Positions 46,284 through 55,953 of a stretch of DNA of 64,000 nt are shown piece by piece. A program made the position numbers and the translations under genes. This DNA is from Desulfovibrio sp. JC010 (GTDB lineage: Bacteria; Desulfobacterota; Desulfovibrionia; Desulfovibrionales; Desulfovibrionaceae), in NCBI RefSeq assembly GCF_010470675.1, contig NZ_VOIQ01000003.1, positions 62,001-126,000 of the forward strand. The letters run 5' to 3'. Under the pieces are notes generated by a model that saw only the letters and a list, made by a program, of their open reading frames with translations, was not told where the DNA came from and did not search any database. Position 1 is the first letter of the stretch; each line of letters starts with the position of its first letter.

Positions 46284-46893
46284 AATACTCTTTTGCCTGA
46301 TTTTTCTGGCACTTTTTAAACTTTCCCTCATCGGGTCCATCGGTTTCGATCTGACTGGTCATCATGATGAAGTTAAAGAGGTTGTGGAAGCGGTGGTGGA
46401 AAGCGGCAATGTTGTACGCAACGCCGTCACTCCCCCTGAAGCAGTCGCTGCTGAAGCCCAGGCCAAAGATAAAGCCAAAGAAGCTCCCAAAAAAGCTGCC
46501 AAGCCTTCCAATATGCCCGAAGCGGACTGGAAAGCCCTTAAGGCCAAGGAAGATGAACTGGCCCGCAAGGAACGCTCACTGCGCACACTTGAGCAGAGTC
46601 TGGACAAGAAGCTGGCCGAATTGAATGATCTTGAAAAGCGTCTCAAGAAGATGATCGCCGATGCCGATGTGCTCAAGGACAAGAAAATCAAGCATCTCGT
46701 AGGCGTCTACACTGCCATGAAGGCCAAGCAGGCCGCACAGGTTATCGAATCCCTAGATACAGATCTCGCTGTCAAGATTTTGTCAGGCATGCGCGGGCGC
46801 AGTGCCGGAGCCATCCTCGGGTTCGTGACTCCCAAGAAAGCTGCCAAACTTTCCGAAGAACTGACCAAGCTCCAGACTCCTCTGGAAGAATAA
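46207..46893 (+). CDS. MotE-like protein (MgtE intracellular N domain)
   Basis: This 228-residue protein has one N-terminal membrane helix (ILFCLIFLALFKLSLIGSIG) followed by an Ala/Lys-rich linker. A coiled coil at about residues 105-155 leads to a C-terminal MgtE-N-like domain (LVGVYTAMKAKQAAQVIESLDTDLAVKILSGMRGRSAGAIL). This architecture matches MotE, the flagellar motor chaperone that binds MotC in epsilonproteobacteria. It overlaps fliJ by 77 bases in a different frame. Confidence 0.82.
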   Translation: MKKKVSKNKKSTTKWQQFASNLKISKILFCLIFLALFKLSLIGSIGFDLTGHHDEVKEVVEAVVESGNVVRNAVTPPEAVAAEAQAKDKAKEAPKKAAKPSNMPEADWKALKAKEDELARKERSLRTLEQSLDKKLAELNDLEKRLKKMIADADVLKDKKIKHLVGVYTAMKAKQAAQVIESLDTDLAVKILSGMRGRSAGAILGFVTPKKAAKLSEELTKLQTPLEE

Positions 46894-46955
46894 GCGAAGA
46901 CGTTTTAGTTGTGTTTCGCAGATTATTTTCAGTGACGGTCTTCGAATTAAAAAAA

Positions 46956-47057
46956 CAGCGAAGCTTATTAAAACGTTTTGGGATTCTTAAACCCTTTTGG
47001 AAAAGGGTTTAAGCCGCCGGAGGCGAACTCTTTTTATCAAAAGCGCATAGCGCATCA
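46956..47057 (+). repeat. Intergenic hairpin repeat, copy 4 (type B)
   Basis: GCGAAGCTTATTAAAACG is followed by TTTTGGGATT and a hairpin with perfect 13-bp arms, CTTAAACCCTTTT (46986-46998) and AAAAGGGTTTAAG (47001-47013). GCCGCCGGAGGCG comes next, and the right module AAAAGCGCATAGCGCATCAAA is at 47039-47059. It ends just before truA. Confidence 0.88.
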
Positions 47058-47070
47058 AATAATTCTTAAA

Positions 47071-47883
47071 ATGCAACGAATTAAGTTGACTCTAGCCTAC
47101 GACGGCACCAATTTTTGCGGCTGGCAGTTGCAGCCCAGGCTGCGCACTGTGCAGGGCGTGCTGGAAAAGGCCATTGCGCGGGTTACCAAAACCCCGGTGC
47201 GGGTTCATGGTTCCGGGCGTACTGACAGCGGCGTGCATGCCTTGGGGCAGGTAGCCCATTTTGATGTGGATGAAAGCTTTGTTGCTGTGAAATGGCAGCG
47301 GGCACTAAATTCCCTGCTTCCTGACGATGTGACTGTGCTGGAAGCAATTTCCGTTTCTCCCGATTTTCATTGCCGCTACAGTGCGATCCGCAAAACTTAT
47401 ACTTATACCTTGTGGCTGGAGAACAGCTTTTTCCTTCCATGGCGCAGGCATTATGTCTGGAAATGCGGCCCTCTTGATCTTGTCGCTCTTGATCAGGGTA
47501 TGGAGTATTTTCTGGGCGAGCACGATTTTTCTTCCTTCCAGAATACCGGCACTTTGATCAAAACCACCGTACGTACAATCCATGAGTTCAAACGTTACCC
47601 CGGCCAGACCGAGCAGGAAATGGTTCTGGAAGTCTGCGGTTCAGGCTTCCTGAAGCAGATGGTCCGCAACATGGTCGGCTGTCTGGTACGCATCGGGCGG
47701 GGTAAAGCCCAGCCCGAAACTGTCCGATCATTATTACAGATGAAGGACAGAACTCTGGCTCCGGCCACAGCTCCTGCACAGGGGTTGTGTATGGCCGGTG
47801 TTTACTATGGAGAAACGGGTTGTGGCGGAACTGACACTGGACGGAAGCAAGCTCAGGATAGCGGAATCAACACAGAAGTCTGA
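47071..47883 (+). CDS. truA: tRNA pseudouridine synthase A
   Basis: TruA makes pseudouridine at tRNA positions 38-40. The 270-residue protein has LAYDGTNFCGWQLQP and the catalytic GSGRTDSGVHALGQVAHF, with Asp52 as nucleophile. The RKTYTYTL and CGSGFLKQMVRNMVG segments complete the family pattern. The start is at ATG 47071; the upstream 31 codons of the frame are encoded by repeat copy 4 and are not part of the protein. No clear Shine-Dalgarno is seen. Confidence 0.95.
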   Translation: MQRIKLTLAYDGTNFCGWQLQPRLRTVQGVLEKAIARVTKTPVRVHGSGRTDSGVHALGQVAHFDVDESFVAVKWQRALNSLLPDDVTVLEAISVSPDFHCRYSAIRKTYTYTLWLENSFFLPWRRHYVWKCGPLDLVALDQGMEYFLGEHDFSSFQNTGTLIKTTVRTIHEFKRYPGQTEQEMVLEVCGSGFLKQMVRNMVGCLVRIGRGKAQPETVRSLLQMKDRTLAPATAPAQGLCMAGVYYGETGCGGTDTGRKQAQDSGINTEV

Positions 47884-49612
47884 TTCCCTGAAGCAGGTCT
47901 TTCCCGGTTCATACTGGGAGGACAGGTTCAGTCGTGCCGCACTGAAAAACAAGTACGAGCTCACCGCACCCTCCGCGGCCATGGAGGTGCAGTCCAGGGT
48001 CAAATCCTTAAGCGAAACCCTTTCTTCTTTCCGCTGGCCCGGTCAGGGCTTTGGTTTGAGCAGCTCCCGGCTGGTGGTCAATGATCCCCTGCTGGATAAG
48101 AATATCAGCTCATCCCTGACCCACAAAGATGATTATCAGCGTTACTACCGTTATTATTCACGCGGCTTCAGCGGGGAAGCGGCAACCTCCCTTGATGCCG
48201 GAACTTATAAATTTGACATGACCCTCGGCTCATCCACTAAAAATTTAGAGGTGGATATTACCGGGGGGATGACCAATGATCAGTTACTGGAAGCAGTGCG
48301 CGATGCAGTCAATGAAAGCACTCTTCCGGTACAGGCTCGCATCTTCAAGCAGAATGCTGTGGGGTCCAATCCTGATGATCTGATGGGCACCGGATCGGCC
48401 CTGGCTTTTTCCGTGAACACCGCCTACGTGGTCACTGAAGAGAACCGGGGCGACAGCACGCAGGATCTGGCTGCCGCCAACAAGCTTTCCTTCAGTGACA
48501 CCAGCGGACATCTTATCTCCAATCTGGAACTTTATGCCACGCAGAAGCCCATCGGTCCGGCAGAGGAGGGGCTTTATCAACTCTCCAATGCTTCTGCCGG
48601 AGGTCCGTCACAATTTCTGACCAAAGCTTTTGACGCCAACGCAACGACCACCATTGCCGCGGGGGATTATTCTATAGGCTATTCCATCGGTACCGAGTCC
48701 GGGACCATCGATTTTTATGTGGAGGACGGCGATGATTGGGATACAGTGCTGACACGTATCGCCAATTCAGCTGCTTCCACATCAGATAAAATAGGTGCCG
48801 AGAAAGTTGATGGTAAGCTTGTCTCTCCGGTTTATACAGGTGACGATTATTATCTTATTGACGGCAAGGCGGTAAATATTACGGCGGTCAATCCCAAGAT
48901 CGGGGAAAGGCTGGTGCTGGACCCGGATTCCGGGCTGGAAGTGCTGGGTTTAAATGCCACTGCCCATCCCGGCTCAGATTCACAGATGACCATCGACGGT
49001 TATAGTGAAGTCCGTGTTGCCGGCGGTGAATTCGCTCTTGACCGGGGCAGGGTCACAGTTGAAGTGGATGGAAGCTTCGGGGACAGCCTGCCCCTGCGGG
49101 TGGTGGACGCAGTAACCGAGATGGAAAAGAATGTCGGGCTGGTTACTGACAGCTATAACGACCTGCGCAAAGCAATCCTGCCTGCGGAGGATCTTTTCCG
49201 TGAAGGTTTTGCCGACCTCTGGCGCGATCCGGTTATTGACAATGAAGTTGATCTGGAATGGATGGGCCTAAAGGAAGCTGAAAAAGACAAGCTGCTCTGG
49301 TTTGATTCCGATGCCTTCTACGATGCCCTGCTGGCTGATCCGGATAAGGTCCGCGAACTGCTGGAAGATGAGGAGGACGGCCTTTTCTCCCGCTGGCAGG
49401 AGGTCAGCGACAGGGTCATAGAGAACAAAGTCAGCTCCTACCTGATTCCGGAAACATCTTTGCCCGGACCGTGGCTGCCCGAACCTTCACCGCGAACCGA
49501 GCTGGAACTGGAAGTAAAAAAAGAACTGGTGGATACCTTTGAGGACAGTTTTGATTTCGATTTTGATGACCCGACAGATGATACCGGACGACTTGTTTCC
49601 ACCAAGGGCTGA
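47807..49612 (+). CDS. FliD-like (flagellar cap-related) protein
   Basis: This protein of about 601 residues has an acidic, Ser/Thr/Asp-rich body and no signal peptide. The C-terminal third looks like the FliD C-terminal domain (RVVDAVTEMEKNVGLVTDSYNDLRKAI, then WFDSDAFYDALLADPDKVRELLEDEEDGLFSRWQ). Repeated beta-rich segments (AGTYKFDMTLGS and AGDYSIGYSIGTESGTIDFYVEDG) resemble FliD D2/D3 insertions. It overlaps truA by 77 bases. A GTG at 47822 with GGAG 9 bases upstream is an alternative start. It may be a flagellar cap paralogue or another hook-associated protein. Confidence 0.68.
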   Translation: MEKRVVAELTLDGSKLRIAESTQKSDSLKQVFPGSYWEDRFSRAALKNKYELTAPSAAMEVQSRVKSLSETLSSFRWPGQGFGLSSSRLVVNDPLLDKNISSSLTHKDDYQRYYRYYSRGFSGEAATSLDAGTYKFDMTLGSSTKNLEVDITGGMTNDQLLEAVRDAVNESTLPVQARIFKQNAVGSNPDDLMGTGSALAFSVNTAYVVTEENRGDSTQDLAAANKLSFSDTSGHLISNLELYATQKPIGPAEEGLYQLSNASAGGPSQFLTKAFDANATTTIAAGDYSIGYSIGTESGTIDFYVEDGDDWDTVLTRIANSAASTSDKIGAEKVDGKLVSPVYTGDDYYLIDGKAVNITAVNPKIGERLVLDPDSGLEVLGLNATAHPGSDSQMTIDGYSEVRVAGGEFALDRGRVTVEVDGSFGDSLPLRVVDAVTEMEKNVGLVTDSYNDLRKAILPAEDLFREGFADLWRDPVIDNEVDLEWMGLKEAEKDKLLWFDSDAFYDALLADPDKVRELLEDEEDGLFSRWQEVSDRVIENKVSSYLIPETSLPGPWLPEPSPRTELELEVKKELVDTFEDSFDFDFDDPTDDTGRLVSTKG

Positions 49613-51574
49613 TTAAAATTTAGCCGCAACAATGGTCCGTTCGTCAGCATCAAAGCGGAATTTCATGCGTGGGGTGGGCTTGCTGATCTGCACGGTTTTG
49701 CCGCCGATCTTGATTTCAACACCGGGATGAATTTTACGGTGTACACGGATGGAGAGCTGTTCCAAGGACTTGTAGTAATCGTGCAGTTCTTTGGACAGCT
49801 GCTTGCGGATTTCTTTCAGCTTTAGCTTGATGCGTCCACGGAGCACAAGAATCTGCTTCATCTGTTCCTGCTTGGCTGCAGGAGTGGATTTAAGAATGGT
49901 TTCATCGTCCCCCTGACCTATGGCTGAATTAATCTTCATCAGCCGCGCCCGCAGGGCGTCCCTTTCTTTGATCAGCTCTTTGTTGATTTTCTGTTTGGCT
50001 GAAATTCCGACAACTGTCTTTACTCCGATTTCCGAGCCGATTTCATTGGCTTCGATGCTGACTTCCGAGCTGACAATCCCGCCTTGGATAATTCCCTTGC
50101 CGCCTAAAGCACTGACCGGTCCTTTGCAGCGAATCATGCAATTGCTCATCTCATGCTTGATGATGATTTCATCGCCGCACTCAATGCGGGCATTGGATGC
50201 GAACTGAGCGGTAATAGTTCCTTTTGCCTTGGCAAGTCCTTTGCCGGACATAACCAGTCCGCCCTTGATTTCAATATCTCCCCCGGCAGTGACATTGGCT
50301 CCTTCTATGGAGTCCTTGACCACAACGTGGGCCGGGACTTCCACTGTGAATCCTTCCCTGATGGAACCGTTGACATGTACCGAGCCTTTTTCCAGCTTGA
50401 TATTCCCGGTGGAGTAATCCACGTCACCCTTTGTTTCCAGCACATCTTTGACCGCCAGAGTGTTGTCCTGAAAGTGAACAATTCCGGTGGCCGTGGCTTT
50501 GTAGGTGATGCCATCCGGCATAGGGGCAACATGGGCTCCGGTTTTTATTTCAAGGGGATTGCCGCCGGGCGGCGGGGTCAGCCTGCCGTAAACATCCTCG
50601 CCGGCTTTGCCTTCCACGGGCGGATGGATTTTGCCGATGATATCTCCGGGACTGACCATGGGATGGACCCCGCGATCCTTGAAATCAACCCGGTCATCTT
50701 CCCCGGTGGTGCCGATGGAGCAGGAAGTTGCTTCTTCGCGGTCATATTCAAAATATCCGTCCCTGCCGGGAACCGGTTCTGTTCCGGTTGCGATGACTGC
50801 TTCCTGAGCCACACCAGTTTCGCGGGCTTTTTTTATAGCGGTCTGCCCGGCCACGTGTTGCAGCGGGCGGGAAATTTCCATTGCTTCAAGGGCCGGTTCA
50901 AGGGCACCGAGATCGTACCTGACTCCAAAGCAGTCGTGGGCATAGAGTCTGGCCGAAACTTTCATCATGTCGGCCGAGACCTTGATCAACGGCTCTACCA
51001 TGACCTGCTGGTCTTGTATTTTGACCAGGCCGTAAATATCGGCAACAAGTTTTCTGCTTTCTGCATCAAGGGTGCAGTTGCGGTTATCTGCATCTGCAAG
51101 GGCAAGCGGCTTGGGGGTATGGGTCTCTTCGGCAGGAATTTCGTCGCCATCCAGATTTCTGCCGCATGATGCAGGGATCGCCTCACTAAGGGTGCCGAAT
51201 TCCATGTCCGGCATTACCGGAAAATTCAGGTCCGCGTCAGTGATGATCTGTCCGTCTATGGCATTCTGGGGATATATGGCCCGCACAAGGGCTACATTGA
51301 TGATGCTTTTGCCTTCCCCGGCCCTTTTCAGAGCGAACATGGCTCCGTCGTGGTCCAGTTCGCCGTTTATGCCGGAACGTTCCAGTTCGGATTTCATAAA
51401 TTCAAGGGAAAGAGGAGTTCCTTCCCCTTCCGCAGGGGTGTAGGAAGAAACAAAGGCAGCCATTTTATCCGGGGTGAGCTGGAATTCCAGCACGGCATCA
51501 CGGTTTTCAACAGCAGTATTGTTCTGCTTGTTGCGAAGGTCTGCTCCCCGTGCAGATGTCGCTTGCTCAGTCAT
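49613..51574 (-). CDS. DUF342 / FapA-like protein
   Basis: This 653-residue cytoplasmic protein contains the DUF342 (FapA) core: PVPGRDGYFEYD, VSPGDIIGKIHPPVEGKAGEDVYGRLTPPPGG and GNIKLEKGSVHVNGSIREGFTVEV. A right-handed beta-helix-like run of short repeats (residues about 360-500) follows. The C-terminus is a basic coiled coil (KELIKERDALRARLMK). FapA proteins affect flagellar assembly or polar localisation in some bacteria. The stop codon directly abuts that of the FliD-like gene, and no terminator is visible between them. Confidence 0.82.
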   Translation of the reverse strand: MTEQATSARGADLRNKQNNTAVENRDAVLEFQLTPDKMAAFVSSYTPAEGEGTPLSLEFMKSELERSGINGELDHDGAMFALKRAGEGKSIINVALVRAIYPQNAIDGQIITDADLNFPVMPDMEFGTLSEAIPASCGRNLDGDEIPAEETHTPKPLALADADNRNCTLDAESRKLVADIYGLVKIQDQQVMVEPLIKVSADMMKVSARLYAHDCFGVRYDLGALEPALEAMEISRPLQHVAGQTAIKKARETGVAQEAVIATGTEPVPGRDGYFEYDREEATSCSIGTTGEDDRVDFKDRGVHPMVSPGDIIGKIHPPVEGKAGEDVYGRLTPPPGGNPLEIKTGAHVAPMPDGITYKATATGIVHFQDNTLAVKDVLETKGDVDYSTGNIKLEKGSVHVNGSIREGFTVEVPAHVVVKDSIEGANVTAGGDIEIKGGLVMSGKGLAKAKGTITAQFASNARIECGDEIIIKHEMSNCMIRCKGPVSALGGKGIIQGGIVSSEVSIEANEIGSEIGVKTVVGISAKQKINKELIKERDALRARLMKINSAIGQGDDETILKSTPAAKQEQMKQILVLRGRIKLKLKEIRKQLSKELHDYYKSLEQLSIRVHRKIHPGVEIKIGGKTVQISKPTPRMKFRFDADERTIVAAKF

Positions 51575-51704
51575 GGATCACATTACCCGTGTATGCAGCA
51601 ATTGCCGTTAAGCCGGAATTGGAAAATATTTATTTATTAATTTACCCTATATTAGATTCAGTCAATGTTCAAATACTACTGATATAAGCTTTTTCGACAG
51701 TTTT

Positions 51705-52949
51705 TTATTTTGCTTTATGCATTACCCAGACCAGTTCTTCGAGCATGGAGAGGAGTTTTGCGTAAATTCCACCTGCTCCGGGAGGAGGACCGAAAAGTCC
51801 GTTGCGTTGCTCCTGCAATGCCTTGGGGAATATAGTATCAGGCTCAAGGGTGCGCATGGTCATGGCGAAACGTTCTGCGAGAAGATATCCGGTAACCCCT
51901 TCTTCAAAGACGTCCATGTATTTCATAAATTCATCTTTGCAGCTGTTCCATAATTCAATGGAAGCATCATTGGGATTGTGGGTGGTTACTTTGCAAATAA
52001 GTGCATAGAGGCTGTTTAATGCCGCGCCGGGAATACCGCGCCTCCAGCCAAGCAGCCACGGGTTGCGCCAGAAGAGCAGAAAATGTCCCTGTCCGGTGGC
52101 GATGATCTTTTCAAGGGATTTGCGTACTGAGACAAGGTCCGGGTCTTCCCATTCAATGGGGGTGTCGGCCAGTTCCCATGCCGGAAGAGTTGGCCGTTCC
52201 TGCGTTTCCTGTCCCTGCATGCAGTCGAGAATATGTGAAAGCCAGATATTGGCCTGCGGAGATGCGGGAGTTTCAAGGTGTGGGTAGCTGAGGATGAAAT
52301 TTCCTTTCCCGGTCTGTCCGGAAATCACAGCCGGACGGTCATGCAGAAATTCCGGCAGAAGGGATATTCCGTACATGTTCCGCCAGTCATTAAGGGTGCC
52401 TTCGGGAAGTGAATTGATGCACAGGTCGGCCACCCAGAAGTCGTTGCCCGGTTCGCGGTAACGGCCCAGTGCAGTTGTAGAGTCTCGCTCATTGGGAGAA
52501 AATTGTCCCGGCCACCAGACCGGAATAAGTGCGCTTTCACCAAGACAGTCCGGTACCAGCGGATTGGACTGGTCCAACTGAACGTTGATGTGTCCGCTTA
52601 AAAAATGATGCAGCCTGTTTTCAAAACCCTTGCGCTGCCAGCAGCTTAAGCCCAATCCTCCGGCATCGGACAATCCCAGTCCGGCTCCGCCGCAAAAACC
52701 GAGGTAGTTACCGCCCTCGCCTACATATTTCTGGACTTCGAGGATTCCCGGTCCGCCGAGGCGCATGGCCTTGCCTTTGGCCCAGCCGCCGGGAACGATA
52801 AGTGCCGCCGGAGGCTTGCCTGAAAGCAGTCCTTGCGCTATTTGATGCCCACGCACCAGTTCGTGGTCGATGTTCCATGCTTCAAGGGCTCTTTTTACCA
52901 GCAGTCCCCAGATGTGGGAGTCGTCCCATAATATATAGATACTTGACAT
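51705..52949 (-). CDS. BPL_N-domain (glutamine-amidotransferase-like) protein
   Basis: This 414-residue cytoplasmic protein resembles the N-terminal domain of biotin-protein ligases and class I amidotransferases. Early motifs are IYILWDDSHIWGLLVKRALEAW and ALIVPGGWAKG. The nucleophile-elbow-like NYLGFCGGAGLGLSD carries a Cys near residue 85. A helical C-terminal region follows, rich in Trp and Leu. The actual substrate is unknown. It reads away from valS, with a shared 230-base intergenic region. Confidence 0.72.
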   Translation of the reverse strand: MSSIYILWDDSHIWGLLVKRALEAWNIDHELVRGHQIAQGLLSGKPPAALIVPGGWAKGKAMRLGGPGILEVQKYVGEGGNYLGFCGGAGLGLSDAGGLGLSCWQRKGFENRLHHFLSGHINVQLDQSNPLVPDCLGESALIPVWWPGQFSPNERDSTTALGRYREPGNDFWVADLCINSLPEGTLNDWRNMYGISLLPEFLHDRPAVISGQTGKGNFILSYPHLETPASPQANIWLSHILDCMQGQETQERPTLPAWELADTPIEWEDPDLVSVRKSLEKIIATGQGHFLLFWRNPWLLGWRRGIPGAALNSLYALICKVTTHNPNDASIELWNSCKDEFMKYMDVFEEGVTGYLLAERFAMTMRTLEPDTIFPKALQEQRNGLFGPPPGAGGIYAKLLSMLEELVWVMHKAK

Positions 52950-53012
52950 GTTCGTGTCTCTTTATAAGTGTGTGTAGCGCAAGTTGACGAGGCGGGTGCT
53001 TCTGTCTGTGAC

Positions 53013-53131
53013 CCCTGACCCGTAAATACACGGAAAATCAGGGCAGGCAAAGCACATCTTTTTTAAAAAATATTATTATAAAACCAACTTAGCATAAATT
53101 ACGCATCGGGAAGCCGGGAAACGGTGACCCG
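53013..53131 (+). other. Structured leader upstream of valS
   Basis: Two hairpins are visible. At 53013-53043, CCCTGA pairs with TCAGGG and an inner CCGT pairs with ACGG. At 53107-53131, CGGG pairs with CCCG and encloses CCG-GGAAA-CGG with a 3-by-3 internal loop. No T-box signature is present. They could be transcription attenuators or protein-binding elements in the 5' leader. Confidence 0.35.
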
Positions 53132-53179
53132 CTATGTGTTCTTTTGCTTAAGAATTTATATTTGAACAGGAGTCCTTAC

Positions 53180-55834
53180 ATGGCGGAATCAAATCTCCCC
53201 AAAGGTTATGAACCTTGGGATGTAGAAAAAAAGTGGCTTGACCACTGGGAAGAAAACAAGACCTTCACCCCCGATCCCGAAGCAGACGGCGATCCTTACT
53301 CCATCGTGATTCCGCCGCCCAACGTCACCGGTGTGCTGCATATGGGCCATGCCCTGAACATCACCCTGCAGGATATCCTCTGTCGCTACCAGCGTCAGCA
53401 GGGCAAGAACGTTCTTTGGGTTCCGGGCACCGACCATGCAGGCATCGCCACCCAGAACGTTGTTGAGCGTCAGCTCAAGACCGAAGGTAAGACCCGTGAC
53501 GACCTCGGCCGTGAGAAATTCATCGAGCGCGTCTGGGAATGGAAGGAAGAGAAGGGCGGCCATATCCTCAAGCAGATCCGCCGCATGGGCGCATCCGTAG
53601 ACTGGGACCGCGAGTGCTTCACCTTTGATGAAGATCGCGCCAAGGCTGTACGCAAGGTTTTCGTTCAGCTTTACGAAGAAGGTCTCATCTACAAAGGCAA
53701 CTACATCATCAACTGGTGTAACCGCTGCCACACCGCCCTTGCTGATGACGAAGTGGAACACTCCCCCAAACCGGGCCATTTCTACAATCTCAAGTATAAG
53801 CTTTCCGACGGTTCCGGCGAACTGACCATCGCCACCACCCGTCCCGAAACCATGCTCGGCGATACCGCCATCTGCGTTAACCCCGAAGATGACCGCTACA
53901 AGCATCTCATCGGCAAGACCGCGATCCTGCCCATCGTAGGACGCGAACTGCCCATCATCGGTGATTCCTACGTAGACATGGAATTCGGTACCGGTGCGCT
54001 GAAGGTTACTCCCGCTCACGACATGAATGACTGGGAACTGGGCCGCAAGCATAACCTTGAAGTTATTTCCGTGTTCGACGAAGACGGCAACATCAATGAA
54101 AACGGTCCTGAGAAATATCAGGGCATGTACAAGGACGATTTGCGCAAGGTTATCGTTGAGGACCTCAAAGCTGAAGGCTACCTCATCTCCATCGATGATC
54201 ACGAGCATTCCGTGGGTGAATGTTATCGCTGTAAATCCACCATCGAGCCGCATGTTTCCGAACAGTGGTTTGTGGCTATGAAGCCGCTGGCTGAAAAAGC
54301 CCGCGCCGCTGTTCCTTCCGAAACCAAAATTTTCCCTAACAACTGGGAAAAGGTCTACTACGAGTGGCTGGACAACATCCGCGACTGGTGCATCTCCCGT
54401 CAGATCTGGTGGGGACACCGTATCCCGGCTTGGACCTGTGAAGAGTGCGGCGAACTCATTGTTTCCAATGAAGATCCCAGCAAGTGTACCAAGTGCGGTT
54501 CTTCCAAGCTTACTCAGGAAGAAGACGTACTTGATACCTGGTTTTCTTCCGCTCTCTGGCCTTTCTCCACTCTGGGCTGGCCTGAAGAGACTCCGGAACT
54601 TGCCAAGTACTACCCCACATCCGTGCTGATCACCGGATTCGACATTCTTTTCTTCTGGGTCGCACGCATGATGATGATGGGTATCCACTTTCAGGACCAG
54701 ATTCCTTTCCACCACGTTTACATTCACGCCCTTGTGCGTGACGAACACGGCAAGAAGATGTCCAAGTCCACCGGTAACGTCATCGATCCGTTGGAAATGT
54801 CCGACAAGTACGGTACTGACGCCCTGCGTTTTACCCTTACTTCCTTTGCCGCCATGGGCCGCGATATCAAGCTTTCCGAGCAGCGCATTGACGGTTATCG
54901 CAACTTCGTGAACAAAATCTGGAACTCCGCACGTTTCGCGCTCATGAACCTCGACGGCAAGAAGCCTGAAGCGTCCCTCGAAGATGCATCCGGCCTCGCC
55001 AACGAGTGGATTCTGCACCGTCTCGAAGAAGTCAAGGACACCATGCGCGAAGCAGTGGAAGCCTACCGCTTCAACGAAGTGGCCCAGACCATGTACAGGT
55101 TCATCTGGAACGAGTTCTGTGACTGGTATCTCGAAATGATCAAGCCGGATCTTTACAGCGACGATGCAAGCCGCAAAGACGCAACCCTGAAGGTGCTCTG
55201 GACCGTTCTTTCCGAGACCATGGTCCTGCTGCACCCGACCATGCCTTTCGTCACTCAGGAAATCTGGTCTGTACTGCCCGGAATTGAGAACAACGACATC
55301 GCCACCGTTGCTTACCCTGAAAAGCGCGACAACTGCCGCAATGAAAAAGCCATCGCAGATATGGAACTTTTTCAGGGTCTTGTTTCCGCCGTACGTAACA
55401 TCCGTACCGAGCTGATCATTGCTCCTTCCAAGAAGCTGGAGCTCATCGTGCGCACTGCCAATGAGCAGTCCGCCGCGCTGATCAACGACAACATCGATCT
55501 GTTTAAAGCTCTGGCCCGTCTGGACAGCGTAACCGCAGGTCCCGACGCAGAAGGTCCCAGCGCATCCGGTACCGCAGTTGTGCAGGGTAACGAACTCTTC
55601 GTACCTCTCGCAGGCGCAGTGGACTTCGAGTCCGAACTTGCCCGTCTGGACAAGGAATTCGCCAAGCTGGACAAAGATCTCGTAATAATCGAAAAGAAAC
55701 TTTCCAACAAAGGCTTTGTCAGCAACGCTCCCGCAGCTGTTGTGGAAAAAGAAAAAGCCCGCTTGGAAGAGATTAACGATAAGAAAGCAAAGCTTACCGA
55801 GCTGAAAGATCGTCTCGTAAGCGTAATGGAATAG
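53180..55834 (+). CDS. valS: Valyl-tRNA synthetase
   Basis: ValS charges tRNA-Val with valine. The 884-residue enzyme has the class I motifs PPPNVTGVLHMGHALN and KKMSKSTGNVIDP. It has the editing domain signature TTRPETMLGDTAICVNPED and ends in a tRNA-binding coiled coil (LDKEFAKLDKDLVIIEKKL). A Zn-type site CEECGELIVSNEDPSKCTKCG is visible. ATG 53180 has Shine-Dalgarno AGGAG; a longer frame from 53144 is not supported. Confidence 0.97.
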   Translation: MAESNLPKGYEPWDVEKKWLDHWEENKTFTPDPEADGDPYSIVIPPPNVTGVLHMGHALNITLQDILCRYQRQQGKNVLWVPGTDHAGIATQNVVERQLKTEGKTRDDLGREKFIERVWEWKEEKGGHILKQIRRMGASVDWDRECFTFDEDRAKAVRKVFVQLYEEGLIYKGNYIINWCNRCHTALADDEVEHSPKPGHFYNLKYKLSDGSGELTIATTRPETMLGDTAICVNPEDDRYKHLIGKTAILPIVGRELPIIGDSYVDMEFGTGALKVTPAHDMNDWELGRKHNLEVISVFDEDGNINENGPEKYQGMYKDDLRKVIVEDLKAEGYLISIDDHEHSVGECYRCKSTIEPHVSEQWFVAMKPLAEKARAAVPSETKIFPNNWEKVYYEWLDNIRDWCISRQIWWGHRIPAWTCEECGELIVSNEDPSKCTKCGSSKLTQEEDVLDTWFSSALWPFSTLGWPEETPELAKYYPTSVLITGFDILFFWVARMMMMGIHFQDQIPFHHVYIHALVRDEHGKKMSKSTGNVIDPLEMSDKYGTDALRFTLTSFAAMGRDIKLSEQRIDGYRNFVNKIWNSARFALMNLDGKKPEASLEDASGLANEWILHRLEEVKDTMREAVEAYRFNEVAQTMYRFIWNEFCDWYLEMIKPDLYSDDASRKDATLKVLWTVLSETMVLLHPTMPFVTQEIWSVLPGIENNDIATVAYPEKRDNCRNEKAIADMELFQGLVSAVRNIRTELIIAPSKKLELIVRTANEQSAALINDNIDLFKALARLDSVTAGPDAEGPSASGTAVVQGNELFVPLAGAVDFESELARLDKEFAKLDKDLVIIEKKLSNKGFVSNAPAAVVEKEKARLEEINDKKAKLTELKDRLVSVME

Positions 55835-55839
55835 CTTAT

Positions 55840-55953
55840 AGCCTCCGGCGGCCCTTCGGGGACCCTGCCGGGGGCCTTAAACCCTTTTCCAAAAGGGTTT
55901 AAGAATCCCAAAACGCTTTATTAGGGCTTCGCCGCTTTAATGCGCTAAATGCG
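55840..55953 (-). repeat. Intergenic hairpin repeat, copy 5 (type B, minus orientation)
   Basis: Read on the minus strand it runs GCGGCGAAGCCCTAATAAAGCG, then GGGATT, then hairpin arms CTTAAACCCTTTT/AAAAGGGTTTAAG (55876-55903). A short GGCCCCCGGCAGGGTCCCCG insert with its own GGCCC/GGGCC stem precedes GCCGCCGGAGGC. It begins a few bases after the valS stop and faces away from copy 6. Confidence 0.88.

Noticed and set aside
46978-47070. N-terminal extension of truA
   Set aside because: The 31 extra codons are encoded by repeat copy 4; the same peptide start (MGFLNPFGKGFK) appears opposite another copy near 55900, showing it comes from the repeat and not from truA.
52950-53179. T-box leader for valS
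   Set aside because: The conserved T-box sequence with specifier loop is absent.
53189-55234. 681-codon open frame on the minus strand opposite valS
   Set aside because: Shadow of valS with no ribosome site and no recognisable domain.
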